Shown here piece after piece: positions 12,683 through 19,561 of a DNA stretch of 19,561 nt. The DNA lies in contig JBJHBY010000035.1 of NCBI GenBank assembly GCA_050485745.1, positions 1-19,561 of the forward strand. The letters run 5' to 3'. A model generated the notes under the pieces. That model was not told the origin of the DNA. It saw only the letters and a program-made list of their open reading frames with translations, and made no database searches. The first letter of the stretch is position 1, and the number at the start of each line of letters is the position of its first letter. The position numbers and the translations under genes are program-made. This DNA is from JBJHBY01 sp050485745. Its GTDB lineage: Bacteria; Pseudomonadota; Gammaproteobacteria; Pseudomonadales; CAMLJR01.

Positions 12683-14527
12683 TTGAGCAGATTCATTCTC
12701 GGCCTGTCCGGCTACTACCACGACAGCGCCGCGGCCCTTTTGTGTGACGGGCAGGTGGTCGCCGCGGCCCAGGAAGAGCGCTTCACCCGCCGCAAGCATG
12801 ATGCGTCGTTCCCGGAGCAGGCCATTCGCTATTGTCTGTACGAAGCGGGTATCGAGCTCGCGGATGTCGAGCACGTGGTGTTCTATGACAAGCCGCTGAT
12901 CAAATTCGAGCGCCTGCTGGAAACCTACCTGGCCTGCGCCCCGCGTGGCTTCCGTTCGTTTCTGGCGGCGATGCCGGTGTGGCTCAAGGACAAGCTGTAT
13001 CTGAAAACAACACTGCAGCGCGAATTGGCCGCGCTGTCGGGTTTGCGCACCAGCGACCTGCGGCCACTGCTGTTCACCGAGCACCACCAGGCCCATGCCG
13101 CCTCCGCGTTCTTTCCCGGCCCCTTCGAGCGCGCGGGGGTGCTCTGCCTGGATGGCGTCGGAGAGTGGGCCACCAGCAGCGTCTGGCTGGGGGAGGGGCG
13201 GCGCCTGCTGCCGCAATGGCAGATCGAGTTTCCCCATTCCCTGGGATTGCTGTACTCGGCCTTCACGTATTACGCCGGATTCAAGGTCAACTCCGGTGAG
13301 TACAAACTGATGGGCCTGGCACCTTATGGTGAGCCGGCCTATGTCGATGTCATTCGCAATCACCTGCTCGACATCAAGCCCGACGGCAGTTTCCGTCTGA
13401 ACATGCGTTACTTCAATTTCGCAACCGGGCTGACCATGACCAACCGTCGCTTCGACCGCCTGTTTGGCGGTCCACCGCGACGGCCGGAATCACCGATCAC
13501 CCAGCGTGAGATGGATCTTGCGCGCTCTGTGCAGGTGGTGACCGAGGAGGTCGTGCTGCGACTGGCGGCAACGGTTCAACGTGAACTCGGGGTGCGTCAT
13601 CTTTGCCTGGCCGGCGGTGTTGCACTCAATTGCGTCGCCAATGGTCGCCTGTTGCGCGAGGGGCCTTTTGATGACATCTGGATCCAGCCCGCCGCGGGGG
13701 ATGCCGGCGGGGCGCTGGGTGCGGCCCTGTCCGTCTGGCACGAGTATCTCGACCAGCCACGGCAACCTCGCATCGGGGACAGTATGCGTGGCAGTTACCT
13801 GGGTCCGCGCTTTCGGGGCGAGGACATCACCCGTTACCTGGATGAATTCCGTCTGCCCCATCACGTGCTCGAGGATGCGGCAATGATGCGGACGGTCGCG
13901 GGCCTGCTGGCTGAGGGCAAAGTGGTGGGCTGGTTCCGCGGTCGCATGGAGTTTGGTCCGCGGGCGCTGGGGGCGCGCTCAATCATCGGTGATCCACGTT
14001 CACCACGCATGCAGTCGGTCATGAATCTGAAGATCAAATACCGCGAGTCCTTCCGCCCCTTTGCTCCGGCGGTGAAGGTGGAGCGGGTCGGCGACTGGTT
14101 CGAACAGGACCGCCCCAGCCCCTATATGCTGATCGTGGCCCCGGTTCTCGAGCGCAGGCGCCTGCCGGCAACGCCGGAGCAGGCTTCCCTGTTTGGCATC
14201 GAGCGTCTGAACATACCGCGCTCGGATCTGCCGGCGGTAACCCACGTCGACTACTCGGCCCGCATCCAGACGGTGGATGCCGACACCAATCCGGATTTCC
14301 ACGCGCTGCTGGATGCCTTCGAGGCACAAACCGGCTGCCCGGTGCTGGTCAATACCTCATTCAACGTGCGTGGCGAGCCGATTGTCTGTACGCCCGAAGA
14401 TGCCTACCGCTGTTTCATGCGCACGGAAATGGATTGCCTGGTGCTGGAAAATACGCTGTTGTACAAGGACGAACAGCCGCCATTTGCGGACGCCACGAAC
14501 TGGCGTGAAGAATTCGAGCTGGACTGA
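12683..14527 (+). CDS. O-carbamoyltransferase, NodU/CmcH (SxtI-like) family
   Basis: A 614-residue enzyme expected to form a carbamoyl-adenylate from carbamoyl phosphate and ATP and move the carbamoyl group to a hydroxyl. N-terminal Kae1/HypF-like domain: YHDSAAALL (H13, D14), EERFTRRKHD (31-40), the metal-site histidines in EHHQAHAASAFFPG (133-146), LDGVGEWATSS (156-166) and FKVNSGEYKLMGLAPYG (200-216). Then LAGGVALNCVANG (309-321) and QPAAGDAGGALGAAL (335-349). The C-terminal domain has RMEFGPRALGARSI (421-434), KYRESFRPFAP (452-462) and NTSFNVRGEPIVCTPEDA. There is no ATG in front of the conserved start; TTG at 12683 is chosen because GGGGG lies 5 bases upstream and MSRFILGLSGYYHDSA fits the family. 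TTG at 12671 and 12680 are alternatives. It leads an operon with the two following small genes. The acceptor substrate is unknown. Confidence 0.93.
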   Translation: MSRFILGLSGYYHDSAAALLCDGQVVAAAQEERFTRRKHDASFPEQAIRYCLYEAGIELADVEHVVFYDKPLIKFERLLETYLACAPRGFRSFLAAMPVWLKDKLYLKTTLQRELAALSGLRTSDLRPLLFTEHHQAHAASAFFPGPFERAGVLCLDGVGEWATSSVWLGEGRRLLPQWQIEFPHSLGLLYSAFTYYAGFKVNSGEYKLMGLAPYGEPAYVDVIRNHLLDIKPDGSFRLNMRYFNFATGLTMTNRRFDRLFGGPPRRPESPITQREMDLARSVQVVTEEVVLRLAATVQRELGVRHLCLAGGVALNCVANGRLLREGPFDDIWIQPAAGDAGGALGAALSVWHEYLDQPRQPRIGDSMRGSYLGPRFRGEDITRYLDEFRLPHHVLEDAAMMRTVAGLLAEGKVVGWFRGRMEFGPRALGARSIIGDPRSPRMQSVMNLKIKYRESFRPFAPAVKVERVGDWFEQDRPSPYMLIVAPVLERRRLPATPEQASLFGIERLNIPRSDLPAVTHVDYSARIQTVDADTNPDFHALLDAFEAQTGCPVLVNTSFNVRGEPIVCTPEDAYRCFMRTEMDCLVLENTLLYKDEQPPFADATNWREEFELD

Positions 14528-14536
14528 GGAGCGGCA

Positions 14537-14950
14537 ATGGGCAACCCGTCGAAGAGACACACTCCCGCGACGCAGGAGTTGCGGCAGTTCGGCCTGATCT
14601 TCAGCGCACTGCTGCTGGCGCTGTTTGCCGGCCTGATCCCCTGGCTACTGGGGCGCGCCTGGCCGCTGTGGCCGTGGATGCTTGCGGCACCCATTGTCGG
14701 CCTGGCGCTGCTGTTGCCTCGGGCACTGCATCCGCTGTATCGCTTCTGGATGGCCTTCGGAGCTGTCGCGGGCTGGATCAATACCCGCCTGATTCTGGGC
14801 CTGCTGTTTTTTCTGATGGTCCTGCCGATTGGGCTGCTGATGCGTCTGCTGCGCGGCGATCCCCTGCGGCGCCGACTGCAACCCGAGGTGGAGAGCTACC
14901 GCGTCGATCAACCGGCACAACCGCCCGAGCATGTGGAGAAACCCTACTGA
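14537..14950 (+). CDS. SxtJ-family small membrane protein
   Basis: A 137-residue protein with three hydrophobic helices at about 18-38, 46-62 and 85-104, a conserved-looking RALHPLYRFWMAFGAVAGWINTRLILG between helices 2 and 3, and a polar C-terminal tail. In saxitoxin gene clusters SxtJ accompanies the carbamoyltransferase SxtI, and similar small membrane proteins sit beside carbamoyltransferase genes in other bacteria; the biochemical role is not established. GAGGAG lies 5 bases before the ATG and overlaps the carbamoyltransferase stop, and its TGA overlaps the next ATG by one base. A partner or membrane tether for the carbamoyltransferase is a reasonable inference. Confidence 0.82.
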   Translation: MGNPSKRHTPATQELRQFGLIFSALLLALFAGLIPWLLGRAWPLWPWMLAAPIVGLALLLPRALHPLYRFWMAFGAVAGWINTRLILGLLFFLMVLPIGLLMRLLRGDPLRRRLQPEVESYRVDQPAQPPEHVEKPY

Positions 14951-15102
14951 TGTGGGAATTGATCAAGGATCTCACCGGATTCATGAAGAAGCGGCGCAAG
15001 TTCTGGCTGGCACCGCTGATCCTGGTGATGCTGTTACTCGGTGGGCTGATCGTGCTCGGGCAGGGCTCCGCCGTGGCGCCCTTCATCTACACCCTGTTCT
15101 GA
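14950..15102 (+). CDS. DUF5989 / SxtK-like 50-residue membrane peptide
   Basis: A very small protein: a basic amphipathic head MWELIKDLTGFMKKRRKFWL, one membrane helix at about 21-38 (APLILVMLLLGGLIVLGQ), and the C-terminal GSAVAPFIYTLF that typifies this family. It is the third member of the carbamoyltransferase-SxtJ-SxtK triad, coupled to the SxtJ gene by a TGATG junction. The basic head suggests that it lies with its N-terminus in the cytoplasm. The last 69 bases overlap the 3' coding end of the SGNH hydrolase on the other strand, so both C-termini constrain the same DNA. Function unknown. Confidence 0.82.
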   Translation: MWELIKDLTGFMKKRRKFWLAPLILVMLLLGGLIVLGQGSAVAPFIYTLF

Positions 15103-16566
15103 GCCCTGTTCCGGGCCTGAATGCCCGCGCAACCAGTCTGCAATTGTCTCCGCGACGATACGGTTGCCCGACGGGCTCCAGTGCTGGTCGTAGGTGAAGT
15201 AAGTCTGGATACCACTGGCTGTGGCCTGGCGCAGCGCCGGTACCAGGCTGAGACAGGCCACATCCACTTTGCGACAGTGGTCCATGAAGACCTGTTCCTG
15301 GCTCGGCAGGGTCTCTCCGATGTGCTGCTTGTAGGTGTCGGGTTCTGGCTTTGAGCGGCGGCCCCAGCGCATGAAATTGGCCAACTGCTGCGCCGGGATC
15401 TCCTCCCATACCAGTGGCAGCACCACATTGGGCTTGCTCGGTGCATAGACGAACATCGGCTCGATGCCGTGCTCGGCACTGAGGCGCAGGATGCGGTCGA
15501 TGACCCGGGTGGTGGCCCGCCAGGCTTCGGAGGTTTCGAACTCCTCAACCGTCTCGGTCAGATACGCCAGCCGGCGTGGGCGAAAGCTGTAGTAGTGGGT
15601 CCCCAGTGGCGTTGGCACAGCAACAGGCATGAAGCCGAGTTGTTCGTGCCAGTCTGGCACCGGTCGGCCCGCGTTCGCGGGCTCGAAGACGGTTTCCGAC
15701 AGCGTGCGCAGCCCCGCAGTGACCCGCCAGCGGGTGAAAGCCTCGCGGACAAGTGTAACCACAAGCACCCACACGACCGGGCGTTCCACAGGCGCCGGCA
15801 CGACATCGTCCTTGAAGTCGTTGCCCTCGTAAATCATGAACAGGGCCCTGCGCGGCGCGAGGCCGACACCGAGATAGGCAAAATTGTTGAGGTAGGTGCG
15901 CGGCCCACTGCCGGAGACGCCGAGGTTGTAGACGCGCAGCCCCAGATTCTCCGCCAGCAGTTCCGTCCAGACCTGTTCGTCGGAGACATGGGAGCCGGCG
16001 GCAAAGGAATCCCCGACCACGAGCAGGTCGTAGGACTCGTGATACCGGGTATTGCGGAAGCCGAGCCCGTCGCTGCTCAGGACGATGTCGACGGTGCCAT
16101 ATCCGGGTGGCGCGTCCGGGTAGGAGCGCGGGTGCGGGGGTTGATCGGTAAAACTGAGAACATGGCGCTCGCCCGGCGGACGATGGCGCACGATGCCTTC
16201 TAGGTCCAGGCCGGCGAGTCGTGGATCGTCTGCCACCTCGATCTCGACATAGCGGGGCGGGCGATTGCTCCAGCTGCTCAAATAGACCACAAGGAGGATG
16301 GTGCTGAGGGTGACGATCACGCCGATTGCCATGTTGCCCAGTGCGCGGGCCAGTGGCTCCCGTGACCAGAAGGCCAGGGCAAGAGCCCAGAGCAGCGGAG
16401 TCAGTAATAGCAGTTTGCCGAAATCCTGGCGAGAGTAGCGTCCGAACAGAACCTGATCCTGCCGCAGGATCAGCCCGACGACATCACTCTCGATGGACCA
16501 GAGCGCGATGCTGAGGGCGACGATGGCCAGTGCGGCGGCCCTGCGCCCCCAGTGGAAAGCGGACAT
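15034..16566 (-). CDS. Membrane-anchored SGNH/GDSL hydrolase (AlgX/AlgJ-like catalytic motifs)
   Basis: A 510-residue protein with three predicted membrane helices at about 10-25, 51-67 and 76-97, then a large, probably periplasmic SGNH domain. All four catalytic blocks are visible: VVGDSFAAG (183-191, nucleophile S187), LGVSGSGPRTY (215-225), YEGNDF (246-251) and YDQHWSPSGN (459-468) with D460 and H462. The D-x-H-W arrangement resembles polysaccharide O-acetyltransferases of the AlgX/AlgJ kind, so acyl transfer to or removal from a glycan is plausible. The start has GGGAG 8 bases upstream. It lies 43 bases downstream of the GGDEF-EAL gene on the same strand and converges on the carbamoyltransferase cassette with a 69-bp overlap. 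The C-terminal tail after WLRGHSG is polar and unconserved-looking. Confidence 0.84.
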   Translation of the reverse strand: MSAFHWGRRAAALAIVALSIALWSIESDVVGLILRQDQVLFGRYSRQDFGKLLLLTPLLWALALAFWSREPLARALGNMAIGVIVTLSTILLVVYLSSWSNRPPRYVEIEVADDPRLAGLDLEGIVRHRPPGERHVLSFTDQPPHPRSYPDAPPGYGTVDIVLSSDGLGFRNTRYHESYDLLVVGDSFAAGSHVSDEQVWTELLAENLGLRVYNLGVSGSGPRTYLNNFAYLGVGLAPRRALFMIYEGNDFKDDVVPAPVERPVVWVLVVTLVREAFTRWRVTAGLRTLSETVFEPANAGRPVPDWHEQLGFMPVAVPTPLGTHYYSFRPRRLAYLTETVEEFETSEAWRATTRVIDRILRLSAEHGIEPMFVYAPSKPNVVLPLVWEEIPAQQLANFMRWGRRSKPEPDTYKQHIGETLPSQEQVFMDHCRKVDVACLSLVPALRQATASGIQTYFTYDQHWSPSGNRIVAETIADWLRGHSGPEQGSEQGVDEGRHGGALPEHDQPTE

Positions 16567-16609
16567 GAACGAACTCCCGGAACATCACTGAATGGCGCTG
16601 GCATGGTAA

Positions 16610-18922
16610 TCAGGGGCCGGAACGGCTGTCCAGCCCGGGGGCTGTGGTATCCCCGTCATGTTCCTGCGTCGCTGTGATGTTGCGATTTTCAGGCTGCGAC
16701 AGTCGAGTCTCCAGTTCTGCCTGATAGTGCCGGCAGAAGTCCTCGAGTTGCGTACTGTTGAGCGGGGGGCTGATCAGATAGCCCTGGCCGAAATCGCAGC
16801 CGGACATCCGCAGAAAATCGAACTGCGCGCGTGTCTCGATGCCCTCCGCAACGACCTTGTAGCGCAGCTTGTGGGCCATGGCGATCACCGCCGCGGTGAT
16901 TTCCATGTCGTCCCGGTCATCCGGAATGTCGGCAACGAAGGAGCGGTCGACCTTGATGACGTTGATGGGCAGTCGCTTCAGATAGCCAAGGGAGGAGTAG
17001 CCCGTGCCGAAATCGTCAATGGACAGGGAGACGCCCAGCTCCTTGATGGCGCGAAGCGCGGCGATATTGTCGTCGAGCTCCTCCATCAGAACGGTTTCGG
17101 TGACTTCCAGCTCCAGTTGCGACGGATGCAGCTCACAGCGCTCGAGGGTNNNNNNNNNNGCTTGGCCCCATTCGACGGCTTCCCGCGGGCGCGATTGCCC
17201 GATTGCTGCTCGATGGAAGACGTCCGCAAGGATGAACGACTCCGCAATCTCGCCGATGAACGGGTTTCTCACATCATACTCGAACCCGTATCTGCTTCCC
17301 GTTTCCACCTGCTCGAGGGTGCTGCGAATGAACGCGGGTAATTGTTCGTCGCGCAGTTGCCGGATTGACAGGTTGACGGTGACCAGGGCCCGGGGACTGA
17401 GCAGGCGCAGCCGCAACAGGCGCTGCAACTCGGCACAGGCCCTTTGCAGGATCCAGCGCCCCATTGGAATGATCAGATCGGTATCTTCAGCCACGGGGAT
17501 GAAACGTGTTGGTGGCACATTGCCACGCTGTGGATGATGCCAGCGCGCGAGGGCCTCGAAGCCAACCAGCTGGCCGCTGGCGAGCTGTACCTGGGGCTGG
17601 AATTCCAGGTGCAACGTTTCGTCTTCGGTGGCCCGGCGCAGGTCCTGAACCAGGCGCAGGTGGTCGACGAGGGCCGTATTCATCTCCTGGGTGAAGAAGG
17701 TGAAGTTGTTGCGGCCGAGATCCTTGGCTCTGTACAGGGCGAGATCCGCGTTCTTGATCAGCGCCTCCGCACTGGCACCGTCCTCCGGCGCCACAGCGAT
17801 GCCGATGCTGGTGCTGATGTTGAGTTCGGTGGCATCGAGCAGAACGGGGCGCTCAAGGGCGCCAAGAATTTTTTCCGCGATCCCGGAGACGACCAGCGTA
17901 TCTCCGACATTGGGCAGGATAACGGCGAACTCATCACCGCCCAGCCGCGCCACGGTATCGGTGTAACGCACACACTGCTTCAGGCGTTCCGCCACCACAC
18001 TGAGCAGGGTGTCGCCGGAGTCGTGCCCGAGGGAATCGTTGACGTCCTTGAAATGGTCGAGGTCGAGCAGTAGCAGGGCAACACCCTGACCACTGCGCGA
18101 CAGGGTCGACAGCAAGTGCTCGAGGCGGTTGCGGAACAGGCGCCGGTTGGCAAGGCCGGTGAGCGTATCGTAGAACGCCATGTGCTCGAGCTGGTTGTGG
18201 GCGCGTTTCAGCTCGGTGATGTCGGCGACGCTGCCCAGATAACCGAGATGTCGCTCGTCATCGGTCAGAAGCGGGGCGATATGCCCGCTGATCCAGCGAT
18301 TCTGGCGCCCGGGGCGATACAGGCTGCATTCGATCTGTACCTCGCTGCCCTGGGTGAACAATTGCTGCAACTGTTCCTGGACCTGACGCCTGTCATCGGG
18401 GTGAACGAGGCTGCTGAACTCGCGGTCGTGCAACTCCTCCGGGCTGAGGCCGGTGATCCGGGTCATGGCTTCATTGGCATAGATGCAGCGTCGCTGTGGG
18501 TCCAGCTGGAAGATCCCCATGCGGGAGGACTCGCTGATCAGGCGGAACTTCTCCTCGCTCTCGGCCAGACGCAGCCGCCGCTGTTCGATCACGTCGAGCA
18601 TGTGGTTGAAACGGGTGACGACATCAGCGATTTCACCCGAGGGCAGGTCAGGGAGAAAGATGGGTACGCGCTCACCGTTGGCCATGCGCGATGCCGAGTG
18701 GCCGATGGCTCGCAGCGGCCGGCTCAGGAAGCGCGCCAGCAGCGCACCTGCCACGCCCGCCGCGATGGCAGTGAGCAGTAGCGCGGGAACGCGCAGTGCC
18801 GAGCCCCGGGGGAGCCCATAGTGCGCCGCCGCTGCCAGGCCAAGTGTGGCCAGGCTTGTGGCCAGGCAGATCAGGCCGAGGCGGGCACTGATCGAATGGT
18901 GCAATCGTTTCAACACGAACAT
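16610..18922 (-). CDS. HAMP-PAS-GGDEF-EAL diguanylate cyclase/phosphodiesterase, EAL domain interrupted by an in-frame insertion and N gap
   Basis: A 770-residue frame including four unknown residues. Two membrane helices (about 13-33 and 45-65) flank almost no periplasmic loop; HAMP (about 66-115), PAS/PAC (about 121-240), GGDEF (about 245-412) and EAL (about 425-735) follow. The cyclase site GGDEF (328-332) is intact, with an inhibitory RxxD site, RYTD (319-322), five residues before it. EAL landmarks are also intact: E456, N517, E606 (ELEVTET), D636-D637, K657, E693 and Q713. Between FIRSTLE and TLERCELHPSQ the frame carries about 57 extra residues (538-594) not expected in an EAL domain. 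If these are removed, FIRSTLERCELHPSQLELE reads as a normal EAL domain. As written, phosphodiesterase activity is doubtful. Confidence 0.85.
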   Translation of the reverse strand: MFVLKRLHHSISARLGLICLATSLATLGLAAAAHYGLPRGSALRVPALLLTAIAAGVAGALLARFLSRPLRAIGHSASRMANGERVPIFLPDLPSGEIADVVTRFNHMLDVIEQRRLRLAESEEKFRLISESSRMGIFQLDPQRRCIYANEAMTRITGLSPEELHDREFSSLVHPDDRRQVQEQLQQLFTQGSEVQIECSLYRPGRQNRWISGHIAPLLTDDERHLGYLGSVADITELKRAHNQLEHMAFYDTLTGLANRRLFRNRLEHLLSTLSRSGQGVALLLLDLDHFKDVNDSLGHDSGDTLLSVVAERLKQCVRYTDTVARLGGDEFAVILPNVGDTLVVSGIAEKILGALERPVLLDATELNISTSIGIAVAPEDGASAEALIKNADLALYRAKDLGRNNFTFFTQEMNTALVDHLRLVQDLRRATEDETLHLEFQPQVQLASGQLVGFEALARWHHPQRGNVPPTRFIPVAEDTDLIIPMGRWILQRACAELQRLLRLRLLSPRALVTVNLSIRQLRDEQLPAFIRSTLEQVETGSRYGFEYDVRNPFIGEIAESFILADVFHRAAIGQSRPREAVEWGQXXXXTLERCELHPSQLELEVTETVLMEELDDNIAALRAIKELGVSLSIDDFGTGYSSLGYLKRLPINVIKVDRSFVADIPDDRDDMEITAAVIAMAHKLRYKVVAEGIETRAQFDFLRMSGCDFGQGYLISPPLNSTQLEDFCRHYQAELETRLSQPENRNITATQEHDGDTTAPGLDSRSGP
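17140..17149. repeat. 10-bp direct repeat, copy 1, at the edge of the EAL insertion
   Basis: GCTCGAGGGT, immediately before the N gap. The identical ten bases recur at 17311-17320. The pair looks like a target-site duplication or an overlap between contig ends. Confidence 0.7.
17150..17310 (-). other. Insertion-like segment inside the EAL domain, including a 10-N assembly gap (17150-17159)
   Basis: With one repeat copy the extra DNA is 171 bp, exactly 57 codons, and stays open in the host frame, reading QVETGSRYGFEYDVRNPF and further to REAVEWGQ before the gap. It contains an inverted repeat, ACGGGTT (17260-17266) with AACCCGT (17283-17289). I recognise no transposase, recombinase or known repeat family. 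It may be a small in-frame inserted element or a misassembled contig end. Confidence 0.6.
17311..17320. repeat. 10-bp direct repeat, copy 2, at the other edge of the EAL insertion
   Basis: GCTCGAGGGT, identical to 17140-17149. Joining the flanks at this repeat restores an uninterrupted EAL-domain reading frame. Confidence 0.7.
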
Positions 18923-19279
18923 CCGTGGTCAATATCGATGACGTCCCGGCCGTCAGTCGGGCATGCCCCTGCAAGCATGCCCTGCCGGAGCAGTCTTGCA
19001 CAGGGCCCTGCATCACATTATCGGCTTCTTTCCGGTACGCTGAAGGCGATCGTCGTTTCGTCCTGCGAGGTACAATGCCGACAACCCAGGTCGTGTGATC
19101 AGACCCTGGTGTCTGGGCTGCCGTAACATGAACAATCTGTCATGCGACAGGCGGAAAATGCCCGGGTTTCGCCCTTCAAAGCCCCAGTGCTTTCTGACAA
19201 ACTTCTGCAATGCCGGTTTCGTTGGTGCAGAGGCCCTGTGCCCGCCATACCGGCCCCCCGCACGCCAAGAGGTAACCCC
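18923..19279. other. 357-bp divergent intergenic region with inverted repeats
   Basis: No credible gene is seen here. It holds a perfect inverted repeat GGGCATGC (18959-18966) / GCATGCCC (18975-18982) with an 8-nt loop, about 37 bases upstream of the GGDEF-EAL start. It also holds the palindrome CAGGGCCCTG (19001-19010) and a small hairpin CTGTC (19137-19141) / GACAG (19146-19150). A -10-like TACAAT (19071-19076) lacks a matching -35. The leader to the [2Fe-2S] gene would be about 200 bases. No riboswitch was recognised. Confidence 0.45.
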
Positions 19280-19561
19280 ATGCTGGAACTGACTCTCAAC
19301 GGTGAGCGGCACACGCTCAGTGTCGAACCGGATACCCCTCTGCTCTGGGTGATTCGTGAACAACTGGGCCTCACTGGCACCAAGTTCGGCTGTGGTCGTG
19401 CGCTCTGTGGCGCCTGCACCGTGCATCTGGACGGTCAACCGGTCCGCAGTTGCAGCCTGCCGGTTTCCGCCGCCAGTGGCCGCGAGGTCACCACCATCGA
19501 GTCCCTGGGGGGGACGCATCCCCTGCAGCAGGCCTGGATAGAGTACAGCGTGCCCCAGTGT
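19280..19561 (+). CDS. [2Fe-2S] subunit of a xanthine-dehydrogenase-family molybdenum hydroxylase (isoquinoline 1-oxidoreductase alpha type), 3'-truncated
   Basis: The first 94 residues are present and the frame is open at the window end. The plant-type ferredoxin domain shows C38, C43 and C46 in FGCGRALCGACTVHLDG and C58 in VRSCSLPV, the four ligands of the outer [2Fe-2S] cluster. The last readable residues, PQC, are where the second, helical [2Fe-2S] domain should begin. The N-terminus MLELTLNGERHTLSVEPDTPLLWVIREQLGLTGTK matches small subunits of the isoquinoline oxidoreductase or aldehyde dehydrogenase kind (key parts: PDTPLLWVIREQLGLTGTK). AGAGG lies 8 bases before the ATG. The molybdenum-binding large subunit is expected just downstream, outside the window; substrate unknown. 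Confidence 0.9.
   Translation, partial: MLELTLNGERHTLSVEPDTPLLWVIREQLGLTGTKFGCGRALCGACTVHLDGQPVRSCSLPVSAASGREVTTIESLGGTHPLQQAWIEYSVPQC

Noticed and set aside
12683..15102. Saxitoxin biosynthesis cluster
   Set aside because: Only the carbamoyltransferase triad is present; no polyketide synthase-like, amidinotransferase or Rieske oxygenase genes are in the window.
15469..16203. 244-codon plus-strand open frame inside the SGNH gene
   Set aside because: Antisense to the conserved GDS and GND blocks; no motif of its own.
19095..19292. Possible 65-residue leader peptide upstream of the [2Fe-2S] gene
   Set aside because: Cysteine- and proline-rich, overlaps the real start out of frame, no ribosome site; likely chance.
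19013..19519. 168-codon minus-strand open frame over the [2Fe-2S] gene and its leader
   Set aside because: It is antisense to the four-cysteine ferredoxin domain and shows no family features.
1..19561. CRISPR array, tRNA or rRNA genes, insertion sequence with transposase, prophage genes
   Set aside because: No regularly spaced repeats, tRNA cloverleaf, rRNA segments, transposase or integrase motifs were seen.

Overview
The window is 19.6 kb of GC-rich, gene-dense bacterial chromosome with short intergenic gaps. The protein families (E. coli-like Bcp, MoaC/MoaD/MoaE, GloA, an actinobacterial-type alpha-methylacyl-CoA racemase, a gamma-alpha fused 2-oxoacid:ferredoxin oxidoreductase, and large GGDEF/EAL proteins) suggest a free-living aerobic gammaproteobacterium, perhaps a marine Halieaceae-like lineage. 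The taxonomic guess is inference only. Two runs of exactly ten Ns (11441-11450 and 17150-17159) show that this is a scaffolded draft assembly.

Left part (1-6412) is central and acyl-CoA metabolism. It holds a 5'-truncated korA and a complete korB, a strong hairpin after korB, a minus-strand glyoxalase I gene (gloA) and a divergent SIMPL-domain protein. A zinc-independent medium-chain reductase follows on the minus strand, and divergent from it a CaiB/BaiF-family alpha-methylacyl-CoA racemase. A 28-bp near-perfect palindrome lies between gloA and the SIMPL gene.

Middle part (6413-12551) starts with an EAL-CBS-GGDEF c-di-GMP protein. A perfect 28-bp palindrome then sits directly in front of a tight moaC-moaD-moaE molybdopterin operon. 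After that come a flavin-reductase-domain protein, a zinc-ribbon Nudix hydrolase, an unrecognised 123-residue minus-strand protein, the peroxiredoxin bcp (start codon hidden in an N gap) and a convergent, overlapping TetR-family regulator.

Right part (12683-16566) is the most interesting block: a NodU/CmcH-type O-carbamoyltransferase, a three-helix SxtJ-family membrane protein and a 50-residue SxtK/DUF5989-type membrane peptide, translationally coupled. They converge on a membrane-anchored SGNH hydrolase whose 3' end overlaps the small peptide gene by 69 bp. The triad matches the sxtI-sxtJ-sxtK arrangement of saxitoxin clusters, but nothing else of a saxitoxin pathway is visible here. I infer a membrane-associated carbamoylation module acting on an unknown, probably envelope or polysaccharide, substrate.

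The window ends with a HAMP-PAS-GGDEF-EAL protein whose EAL domain is interrupted by an in-frame 171-bp insertion. The insertion is flanked by 10-bp direct repeats and abuts an N gap, so it is either a small inserted element or an assembly chimera. The last gene is the start of a [2Fe-2S] subunit of a xanthine-dehydrogenase-family molybdenum hydroxylase, a plausible consumer of the cofactor made by moaCDE.
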